Both the position numbers and the translations under genes were made by a program. 64,000 nt of DNA from Clostridiales bacterium (lineage in GTDB: Bacteria > Bacillota > Clostridia > Christensenellales > Aristaeellaceae). The stretch lies in contig JAIKWZ010000019.1 of NCBI GenBank assembly GCA_024684375.1, positions 164,356 to 228,355 on the forward strand, in the 5' to 3' direction. Positions 35,382-42,729 of the stretch are shown here, in pieces. Within the stretch, counting starts at the first letter, position 1. Each line of letters opens with the position of its first letter. Under the pieces are notes generated by a model. It was given only the letters and a program-made list of their open reading frames with translations. It did not search any database and had not been told where the DNA came from.

Positions 35382-35855
35382 ATGGATCAGGATTACCATG
35401 ATGCGATGAAGCTGGCCAATCAGCTGTGCTTTCCCCTGTATGCCGCAGCGCGCAATGTGACGGGACTGTACACGCCCTGGCTCAAGCCTTTGGGCCTGAC
35501 ATACACCCAGTATATCGTGCTGCTGGTGCTGTGGGAAAAGGACGGCGTTTCCGTCACCGAGATAGGTGAAAGGCTCATGCTTGACAACGGCACCCTGTCT
35601 CCCCTGCTCAAGAAAATGGAGCAGGCGGGTCTCGTCTCAAGACGCCGCGACCGGGATGACGACCGCGTGGTCGAGATCACACTCACCCAGTCAGGAAGAG
35701 CCTTGCAGCAAAAAGCCAGGGACGTCCCCCGGCAGGTAGCCGCGTGCATAGATCTTCCTGCCGAAAAAGCGCTTGAGCTGCGCGCGCTGCTGGCAGAGCT
35801 GCTGGAAAACCAGGAAAAACGCGCGGACATGAACAGGAAAGGAGCAAACAAATGA
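35382..35855 (+). CDS. ohrR: OhrR-type MarR family organic peroxide sensor
   Basis: 157 residues from the ATG at 35382, six bases after GGAG; the track starts at an upstream TTG. The N-terminus KLANQLCFPLYAAARNV matches the OhrR pattern KLENQLCFLLY, with the peroxide-reactive Cys at residue 16. The winged helix (LMLDNGTLSPLLKKMEQAGLVSRRRDRDDDRVVEITLT) is nearly canonical. OhrR represses peroxide defence genes and releases DNA when its Cys is oxidised. The operator covers its own promoter, so it should be autoregulated. It overlaps the peroxidase gene by four bases. Confidence 0.88.
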   Translation: MDQDYHDAMKLANQLCFPLYAAARNVTGLYTPWLKPLGLTYTQYIVLLVLWEKDGVSVTEIGERLMLDNGTLSPLLKKMEQAGLVSRRRDRDDDRVVEITLTQSGRALQQKARDVPRQVAACIDLPAEKALELRALLAELLENQEKRADMNRKGANK

Positions 35856-36403
35856 ACACAGTTTACGATTTCACGGTCAAGGATCGCATGGGCAGAGAAG
35901 TGAGTCTGTCTGAGTATAAGGGCAAAGTGCTGCTTATCGTCAATACAGCCACCGGCTGCGGTTTCACACCCCACTACGAACCGCTTGAAGCGATGTACAG
36001 AGAGCTTCATAACAGCGGTTTTGAAATACTGGATTTTCCCTGCAACCAGTTCGCGGGCCAGGCTCCCGGCAGCGATGAAGAGATCCATCAGTTCTGCACG
36101 CTTAAGTTCGGCACGGAATTTCCACAGTTTGCGAAGATCGACGTTAACGGCGAAACTGCCGACCCCCTGTTCGCGTTCCTTGCATCCAAAAAGCCGTTTG
36201 CCGGCTTCGGCAAGGGGATCAAGAACGCGATGCTCAACAAATTCGCGGCAATGAACAACAAAAAGTTCGGGGAAAAGACCTATATCGGCTGGAACTTCAC
36301 CAAGTTCCTGATCGACCGCGAGGGTAAAGTGATCGCCCGCTTCGAGCCCACCGATGACATGGATAAGGTCTCAGCCGCGGTCGAAGCGGCGCTGCAGAAC
36401 TGA
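35852..36403 (+). CDS. Glutathione-peroxidase family thiol peroxidase
   Basis: 183 residues with all family motifs: VNTATGCGFTPHY with a Cys (TGC codon, not selenocysteine), DFPCNQFAGQ, and WNFTKFLIDREG. Bacterial Cys-type members reduce hydroperoxides, usually with thioredoxin. The ATG overlaps the ohrR stop (ATGA). In most OhrR operons the target is an Ohr peroxidase; here this enzyme takes that place, which suggests it detoxifies organic peroxides under OhrR control. Confidence 0.9.
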   Translation: MNTVYDFTVKDRMGREVSLSEYKGKVLLIVNTATGCGFTPHYEPLEAMYRELHNSGFEILDFPCNQFAGQAPGSDEEIHQFCTLKFGTEFPQFAKIDVNGETADPLFAFLASKKPFAGFGKGIKNAMLNKFAAMNNKKFGEKTYIGWNFTKFLIDREGKVIARFEPTDDMDKVSAAVEAALQN

Positions 36404-36462
36404 CGCGGGAGCCCGCAGGCAGTCCAAAGATATAATCAGCAACGCACAAACGAAGGAGCCAT

Positions 36463-37587
36463 ATGAAAAATACGGATGTAACACGCGAAAAGACGATCGT
36501 CAGGACCAGCGTGATCGGTATCATCGCCAACGTTTTCCTGGCAGGCTTTAAGGCAGTCATAGGCCTTATGACCAACTCCATAGCCATAGTGCTTGACGCC
36601 GTCAACAACATCTCGGACGCGGGCAGCTCCCTGATCACCATCGTGGGGACGAAGCTGGCAGGCAGGGAACCTGACAAAAAGCACCCTTTCGGCTACGGAC
36701 GCATAGAATACCTGAGCGCCATGGTCATCTCAGTGATCGTGCTGTACGCGGGCATCACCTCCTTTGTGGAATCCGTAAAGCAGATCATTCACCCGGAAAC
36801 GCCTGACTACAACGCCGTTTCCCTTATCATCGTGGGTGTGGCAGTGATAGTCAAGATCCTGCTTGGACGCTATGTCAAGCGGGTCGGCATAAATGTGAAT
36901 TCGGATTCCCTCATCAATTCAGGCGAGGACGCTACACTAGATTCCGTCATCTCAGCTTCTACGCTCGTGGCTGCCGCCGTATTCATGATATTCGGCCTGT
37001 CTCTTGAAGCCTGGCTTGGCGCGATCATCTCCCTGGTGATAATCAAATCCGGAATTGAAATGCTCCGCGATACGATCTCCCAGATCCTCGGCGAACGGAA
37101 TGATACGGAGCTTGCAAAAGCCATCCACGCGACCGTAACAAGTTTCCCGGATGTTCAGGGCGCTTACGATCTCGTTTTGAACAATTACGGTCCCGACACA
37201 TGGAACGGCTCCATCCATATCGAGGTGCCTGACACATATTCAGCTGCGCAGTTGGATCAGCTGATCCGTGAGATCACCCTCAAAGTGCTTCATGAGCATC
37301 ACGTGATCCTGACAGCCATCGGAGTATACTCAGTAAACACCAAGGATGAGGATATCATCGAGGCGCAGAAAAAGGTCCGCGAGATCGTCCTTGCGCACGA
37401 GCACGTCAGGCAGATACACGGTTTTTACCTGCTGAAGGAAAAAAAGACCATGCGTTTTGATATCGTGGTCAGCTTCGACGCGAAAGACCGCAGGGCAGTC
37501 TGCAACCAGGTCGTGGCCGACGTTCAGAAGGCATACCCTGAGTACGAGCTGCAGGTGGCAATGGATACTGATTTCGCGGAGGAATAA
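36463..37587 (+). CDS. Cation diffusion facilitator, manganese-type motifs
   Basis: 374 residues with six membrane helices and a cytoplasmic C-terminal domain. The helix 2 site reads DAVNNISDAGSS (NxxxD) and helix 5 reads SGEDATLDSVIS (DxxxD). This pair is the reported signature of MntE-like Mn(II) exporters rather than zinc exporters. HPFGYGRIEYLSAM is a standard CDF motif. It follows the peroxidase gene by 59 bases and may share its transcript. Manganese homeostasis and peroxide stress are often linked, so the grouping is reasonable, though metal choice needs testing. Confidence 0.85.
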   Translation: MKNTDVTREKTIVRTSVIGIIANVFLAGFKAVIGLMTNSIAIVLDAVNNISDAGSSLITIVGTKLAGREPDKKHPFGYGRIEYLSAMVISVIVLYAGITSFVESVKQIIHPETPDYNAVSLIIVGVAVIVKILLGRYVKRVGINVNSDSLINSGEDATLDSVISASTLVAAAVFMIFGLSLEAWLGAIISLVIIKSGIEMLRDTISQILGERNDTELAKAIHATVTSFPDVQGAYDLVLNNYGPDTWNGSIHIEVPDTYSAAQLDQLIREITLKVLHEHHVILTAIGVYSVNTKDEDIIEAQKKVREIVLAHEHVRQIHGFYLLKEKKTMRFDIVVSFDAKDRRAVCNQVVADVQKAYPEYELQVAMDTDFAEE

Positions 37588-37670
37588 GCTTCGACACGTC
37601 CGTAGATGATACTTTCCGGATCATTTTGTCACTGTCCACTCCGTTTCGGGGGGCAACGAAAGCATTAGGT

Positions 37671-37696
37671 GGGCTGCCGTGCAGCCCCTTTTTTAT
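37671..37696 (+). terminator. Intrinsic terminator after the CDF gene
   Basis: GGGCTGC-CGT-GCAGCCC is followed by CTTTTTTATT. It separates the stress genes from the glycoside hydrolase operon. Confidence 0.85.
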
Positions 37697-37837
37697 TATG
37701 AGCTTCCGGCGGGCGGATATGCACGAAAAGCTCCTGCAAGTGGGATGTTTACGCACTCTGTCCCGTAGGAGCCTGGGGTCTTGCCTCCACAGGCACGTTT
37801 CAAGGCACCGATCTCACTTGGTCATTCAAAAAAGCGA

Positions 37838-37867
37838 TTGCATTTACCGCGGCGCGGATGTTATAAT
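37838..37867 (+). promoter_or_regulatory. Promoter of the GH31-CE2-GH5 operon
   Basis: TTGCAT, 18 bases, TATAAT with TG one base before the -10 (extended -10). About 25 bases of leader follow before the GGGGG ribosome site. Confidence 0.7.
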
Positions 37868-37896
37868 CGTTCCATCAGGAATATGGGGGTCGCACC

Positions 37897-40146
37897 ATGA
37901 AATTCACCAACGGCTACTGGCTCACCCGCCCCGAATACCGCTTCGATTACGCTTCCCACTGCGTGCGCAGGGAGGTCGAAAACGGCGAATTGCGGCTTTT
38001 GGTCGCCTGCCGTCCCGTTTCAAACCGGGGAGCGGTCATAGGCTGCCCCACCCTTACCGTCTGCTTAAGCGCTCCCCGAGAAAACATAATCCGGGTGTCC
38101 GTGACCCACTTTGCCGGAGAGTCTCTCAAAGTGCCCCGGTTCGAGACGTTTGATGAGCCGGCGCAGCCCGTCATCCGCTTCGAGGACAGCTGCACGCTGT
38201 TCACCAGCGGCGGGCTTACCGCCCGCGCCTGCATGGATGAAGGCGGCTGGAAGCTGGAGTTCCTGGACAGAGACGGGCATCTGCTCACATCCAGCGGCTT
38301 CAGGGCTCTGGCCCACGCCGTAAAGGAGGAGGGCGAGACCGCTTCCCTGCAAAGGAACGGGCCTTCTTACATGATAGACTCCCTTGACCTCGCCGTGGGC
38401 GAAACCGTGTACGGGCTGGGCGAAAGATTCACTGCTTATGTAAAAAACGGACAGACGGTGGATATATGGAACTCCGACGGCGGGACCGCCAGCGAGCGCG
38501 CCTACAAAAACGTGCCCTTTTACATGACGAACATGGGCTACGGAGTGTTCGTGGAGGATCCCACCGAGGTCTCCTTTGAGGTCGCCAGCGAGAAGGTCGA
38601 GCGGGTGCAGTTTTCACTGCCCGGCGAGCGTCTCACCTACGATATCATTTACGGCGGCAGCCCAAAAAAGACCCTGAGCCTCTATACCGCCCTGACGGGA
38701 CGGCCTCCCCTGCTCCCCGCCTGGAGTTTCGGGCTGTGGCTGTCCACCTCCTTCACCACCAGCTACGATCAGCAGACGGTCACGTCGATGATAAACGGCA
38801 TGCGCGAAAGAGGCATCCCCCTGAGCGTGTTCCATTTCGACTGCTTCTGGATGCGCGGCTTCAACTGGTGCGATTTCGAATGGGACCCCGAGGTGTTCCC
38901 GGATCCCGAAGCCATGCTCAAAGCGTATCACGCCATGGGGCTTAAACTGTGCTGCTGGATAAATCCTTACATCGCCCAGGCCTCCCCCCTGTTCGCGGAG
39001 GGTATGCGCGAAGGGTATCTCATCAAAAAGACGGACGGCTCCGTGTGGCAGACGGACGCCTGGCAAGCCGGCATGGGCATACTGGACGTTACCAATCCGG
39101 CGGCGCGGAGCTGGTACTGTTCCAAGCTCAGGCAGCTGTTAAGGCAGGGAGTGGACTGTTTTAAGACCGACTTCGGCGAAAGGATCCCCGTTAAGGATAT
39201 ACGCTATTTCGACGGTTCCGACCCTCTGAGGATGCACAACTTCTACTCCTTCTTGTATAACAAAATGGTGTATGAGCTGCTTGAGCAGGAAAAGGGAAAG
39301 GGGCAGGCGATAGTGTTCGCCAGGAGCGCCACCGCCGGCTGCCAGCGTTTCCCCGTGCACTGGGGAGGAGACAACAGCGCCACCTACCCGTCCATGGCAG
39401 AGACCCTGAGAGCCGGCCTCAGCCTGAGCCACAGCGGCTTCGGTTTCTGGAGCCACGACATCTCCGGCTTTGAAAGCACCGCCCCTGCCCACGTTTACAA
39501 GCGCTGGGCCGCCTTCGGTCTGCTCTCAAGCCACAGCAGGCTGCACGGTTCGTCCAGTTACCGCGTGCCATGGCTGTTCGACGAGGAGAGCGTGGACGTG
39601 GTACGCTTTTTTGCCCGCCTGAAATGCCGCCTTATGCCCTATCTGTACCAAACGGCTGTGGAAGCCCATGAAAGCGGCGTGCCCATGCTTCGCCCCATGC
39701 TGCTCGAATTCCCAGATGACCGGGCGTGCGAATACCTGGACAGGCAGTACATGCTTGGCGACCGGCTGCTGGTAGCGCCCGTGTTCGACGAGGAAGGCTG
39801 GGTGGACTATTACCTGCCACGGGGAACCTGGTACAGCCTGATAAGCGGCGAACGCGTCGAGGGCGGCTGCTGGCGCAGGGAAAAACACGGTTTCCTGAGC
39901 CTGCCTCTTATGGTGAGAGGCGGCACGGTGCTGCCGATGGGCAAATGCGATATGTCCACCGAATATGACTACGCGGAAGGGATAGAATTGCGCGCTTACG
40001 GGCTTAAGGACGGGGAAAGCTATTCCCTCACCGTTCCCTCGGTGAACGGAGACAGCTCCTGCGAGTTTACCCTCTCCGTCGAAAAAGGGCAGGCGAGAGT
40101 GACCTCCTCCTGTGAAAAAACCTACAGCGTGAAACTGTTTGACTGA
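37897..40146 (+). CDS. GH31 alpha-xylosidase (YicI-like)
   Basis: 749 residues, no signal peptide, so cytoplasmic. The start MKFTNGYWLTRPEYRFDYA is typical of YicI-type alpha-xylosidases. The catalytic region has VFHFDCFWMRGFNWCDFEWD, the nucleophile Asp in VDCFKTDFGERIPVKD, and the acid/base Asp in GFWSHDISGFE. Flanking beta-sandwich domains are complete. It removes alpha-xylose from the non-reducing end of imported xyloglucan fragments. The CE2 and GH5 genes follow at once, which makes a coherent hemicellulose operon. Confidence 0.92.
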   Translation: MKFTNGYWLTRPEYRFDYASHCVRREVENGELRLLVACRPVSNRGAVIGCPTLTVCLSAPRENIIRVSVTHFAGESLKVPRFETFDEPAQPVIRFEDSCTLFTSGGLTARACMDEGGWKLEFLDRDGHLLTSSGFRALAHAVKEEGETASLQRNGPSYMIDSLDLAVGETVYGLGERFTAYVKNGQTVDIWNSDGGTASERAYKNVPFYMTNMGYGVFVEDPTEVSFEVASEKVERVQFSLPGERLTYDIIYGGSPKKTLSLYTALTGRPPLLPAWSFGLWLSTSFTTSYDQQTVTSMINGMRERGIPLSVFHFDCFWMRGFNWCDFEWDPEVFPDPEAMLKAYHAMGLKLCCWINPYIAQASPLFAEGMREGYLIKKTDGSVWQTDAWQAGMGILDVTNPAARSWYCSKLRQLLRQGVDCFKTDFGERIPVKDIRYFDGSDPLRMHNFYSFLYNKMVYELLEQEKGKGQAIVFARSATAGCQRFPVHWGGDNSATYPSMAETLRAGLSLSHSGFGFWSHDISGFESTAPAHVYKRWAAFGLLSSHSRLHGSSSYRVPWLFDEESVDVVRFFARLKCRLMPYLYQTAVEAHESGVPMLRPMLLEFPDDRACEYLDRQYMLGDRLLVAPVFDEEGWVDYYLPRGTWYSLISGERVEGGCWRREKHGFLSLPLMVRGGTVLPMGKCDMSTEYDYAEGIELRAYGLKDGESYSLTVPSVNGDSSCEFTLSVEKGQARVTSSCEKTYSVKLFD

Positions 40147-40166
40147 ACCGCCCCGGAGATATCTGC

Positions 40167-41210
40167 ATGGAAATGAAGCGTTTTGATCCCCTTGATTTTA
40201 CCCTTCCGGGCAGGCAGGAAGCCTCGCCCGGATGCTGCCGGCTGTGGTGGACGGGCAGCGGGATAAGCTTTTCGGCCGCCTGTACCCGGATAGATATAGA
40301 TGCGGAGGCTTTCACATCCGAGCACGCGGTGTGGCTGGCTGTGCTGGCGGGAGACGCCGTGATCGCCCGCTTTCCCCTGGCTCCTGGCCGGCGGACTTAC
40401 ACCGCCCTCGCGGGCATGGACACGGCGTTTACACACGAAATCAGCGTGGTCCGTGACACGCAGCCCCTTCCGGACGAGCCTCGTCCGCCGGTGATCCACT
40501 CCGTGTTTTCCGACGGCGAGCTTATGCCAGCCCGTCCCAGGGAACGCCTTATCGAGTTCATCGGTGACAGCCTCACCGTAGGCGAGGGCTGCGCGGGCCC
40601 AGTTTACGCCTCCGACTGGCGCATGGCCTGGATGAGCGGAGTGGGCGCGTTCCCCCACAGGGTCGCTTCACGCCTGGGCGCCCATAGGCGCGTGATCGCC
40701 ATGAGCGGCTGGGGCGTATGGAAAAGCTGGGACGCGGACGCAAGCCATCGGCTCGGACTGATCTATGACAGGCTGTGCGCTCCCATCCCATCGGGAGATG
40801 TCCCCTACGCGTTTGACAGCAGGCAGGCGGACTGGGCAGTCATAAACCTGGGCACCAACGACTCCAACGCAATAAAGCAGGAGCAGGAGCCCGACAGCGC
40901 CGCCGCTGAGTTCACCGATCGCGTCTGTGAGCTGATCAGAATCGTGCGCGCCCGCCAGAACCGGGCATACATCCTCTGGGCTTACGGACTGTGCGGGAAT
41001 AGTATGGAAAGATACATTCTCTCCGCCATGGAAAAGATAAAGGCGGAGGGTGATGAGCGGGTCGGCTATCTGAGACTGAGCGACTGCAGCGGTGACCTGG
41101 GTTCACGCATGCACCCCAGCCGCGCCGCCCACGAAGTCGCAGCGCGGGAGATCTGCGCATATATAGAACGAACAGAAACACTCAATACATCCAAGGAGGT
41201 GGAAAAATGA
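40167..41210 (+). CDS. Family CE2-type SGNH acetyl esterase
   Basis: 347 residues without a signal peptide. The first 120 residues form the jelly-roll-like domain typical of CE2. The SGNH part has the catalytic Ser in EFIGDSLTVGEG (about residue 135), INLGTNDSNAI, and the late GSRMHPSRAAHEVAA with the catalytic His. CE2 enzymes remove O-acetyl groups from xylan, glucomannan or related sugars. Being cytoplasmic, it would act on imported oligosaccharides. It lies 20 bases after the GH31 gene and overlaps GH5 by four. Confidence 0.85.
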   Translation: MEMKRFDPLDFTLPGRQEASPGCCRLWWTGSGISFSAACTRIDIDAEAFTSEHAVWLAVLAGDAVIARFPLAPGRRTYTALAGMDTAFTHEISVVRDTQPLPDEPRPPVIHSVFSDGELMPARPRERLIEFIGDSLTVGEGCAGPVYASDWRMAWMSGVGAFPHRVASRLGAHRRVIAMSGWGVWKSWDADASHRLGLIYDRLCAPIPSGDVPYAFDSRQADWAVINLGTNDSNAIKQEQEPDSAAAEFTDRVCELIRIVRARQNRAYILWAYGLCGNSMERYILSAMEKIKAEGDERVGYLRLSDCSGDLGSRMHPSRAAHEVAAREICAYIERTETLNTSKEVEK

Positions 41211-42406
41211 AGGGACTGTGCTGTGTTTTAGCGCTTATACTGCTCACGCTGAGCCTGACTCCCACGCTGGCTCAGGGGAAAGGAGAAAAAGTGGAAGTGC
41301 CCGTCATCGAAACAAAAACCTATGAAGTGCCCGACAACGAGGCTATGGCGTTCCTCGACCGCATGGGCGTAGGCTGGAACCTCGGCAACACCTTCGACGC
41401 TTACGCCGAAGGGCTGCCCGCCTACCGGGAAATGGAGCTGGAAAGCCTGTGGTGCGGCTTCAAGACCACAGAAAAGACCATCAAAGCGGTAGCCTCGGCC
41501 GGCTTCAGCACCATAAGGATACCCGTGTCCTGGCACAACCACGTGGACGCGGATTTCGTGATAAGCGAAAAGTGGCTCGACCGCGTGCAGCAGGTGGTCG
41601 ACTGGGCGTATGGACAGGGACTGTACGTGATAATCAACACACATCACGACGAAGGCTTCGACTATCTATATCCTGACTCGGAACACTATGAGACTTCAGA
41701 AAAATACATCCGCTCCATCTGGGCGCAGCTGAGCGCGCGCTTTGCCGAATACGATGAGAAGCTGATATTCGAGTCAATGAACGAGCCGCGTCTCAAGGGC
41801 AACGCCGCGTACGAATGGGTCTTTGACGGAAACAGCGCTCAGTGCAGGGACTCGGCCGAATGCATCAACCGCCTGAATCAGGTCTTTGTGGACACGGTGC
41901 GCGCATCCGGCGGCAACAATGCCTTACGCTACCTTATGGTGCCCGCCTACGACGCGGCCCCCGGCAACGCGGTCACCGCGCTGTTCACCCTGCCGCAGGA
42001 CAGCGCCGACAATCGGATAATCGTGTCCGCCCACGCCTATACTCCCTACAATTTCGCCTTGAGCGCGGGAGGCACGAACAGCTTCAGTCTGAAGTCTTCC
42101 CGCTTTACCGGTGAGATCGACAGTTTCATGAATTCGCTCTACCGCAAATACATTTCCAAGGGCATCCCGGTAGTCATCGGCGAGTTCGGAGCCCGGGACA
42201 AGGGCGGCAACCTGACGGACCGTGTGGCCTTTACGGCTTATTACGTAGCCGCTTCCACATCACGCCACATGCCCTGCTGCTGGTGGGACAACAATTCCTT
42301 CAGCGGCGACGGCGAAAACTTCGGCCTGCTGACCAGATATAAATCTGCCTGGCAGTATCCCGAAATAGTGGAGGCCATGCTGATAAACTGCGCCCTTGGC
42401 AAATAA
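41207..42406 (+). CDS. Secreted GH5 endoglucanase
   Basis: 399 residues with a signal peptide ending near TPTLAQG. GH5 motifs: GVGWNLGNTFDAY, GFSTIRIPVSWHNH, INTHHDEG, the acid/base Glu in FESMNEPRLKG (about residue 190) and the nucleophile Glu in PVVIGEFGARDKGG (about 325). There is no extra carbohydrate-binding domain or dockerin. It should cut beta-1,4-glucan or xyloglucan chains outside the cell and so feed the cytoplasmic GH31. AAGGAGG lies six bases before the ATG, which overlaps the CE2 stop. Confidence 0.92.
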   Translation: MKGLCCVLALILLTLSLTPTLAQGKGEKVEVPVIETKTYEVPDNEAMAFLDRMGVGWNLGNTFDAYAEGLPAYREMELESLWCGFKTTEKTIKAVASAGFSTIRIPVSWHNHVDADFVISEKWLDRVQQVVDWAYGQGLYVIINTHHDEGFDYLYPDSEHYETSEKYIRSIWAQLSARFAEYDEKLIFESMNEPRLKGNAAYEWVFDGNSAQCRDSAECINRLNQVFVDTVRASGGNNALRYLMVPAYDAAPGNAVTALFTLPQDSADNRIIVSAHAYTPYNFALSAGGTNSFSLKSSRFTGEIDSFMNSLYRKYISKGIPVVIGEFGARDKGGNLTDRVAFTAYYVAASTSRHMPCCWWDNNSFSGDGENFGLLTRYKSAWQYPEIVEAMLINCALGK

Positions 42407-42431
42407 AAAGGTCTGTCCCTCATTTCCGCGC

Positions 42432-42463
42432 GGATCCGGCGTTTCGGCCGGATCCTTTTTTTA
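42432..42463 (+). terminator. Intrinsic terminator of the GH31-CE2-GH5 operon
   Basis: GGATCCGGC-GTTTCG-GCCGGATCC is a perfect 9-base stem followed by seven T. Confidence 0.9.
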
Positions 42464-42553
42464 TTCTTGCGGACCGCTCCCCTGTTCCCCTGTTTCAAAA
42501 TAATCAATTAAGCCCCTTTGTGCAGAAATACTCACTTTATTTTGTCTGAAAAG

Positions 42554-42582
42554 TAGACTTTATTGACCGGATATGGTAGAAT
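42554..42582 (+). promoter_or_regulatory. Promoter of the large uptake operon
   Basis: TAGACT, 17 bases, TAGAAT, leaving a leader of about 140 bases before the binding-protein gene. Confidence 0.5.
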
Positions 42583-42729
42583 ATGGAATAAGACTGTTAT
42601 GATTGGATAAACAGGTTTATTGTACTGTTTCCCGCGCGGCCGACACTTACCCACACAGCGGCGGTAAAAACTGCCTCAGTCCCGGCAGGGCGGCGCGGAG
42701 CGGTATCACTACGCTATACAGGGAGCGGG

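Noticed and set aside
37626-38153. 175-codon plus-strand ORF overlapping the CDF terminator and GH31 start
   Set aside because: It spans a clear terminator and promoter and overlaps the GH31 gene out of frame.
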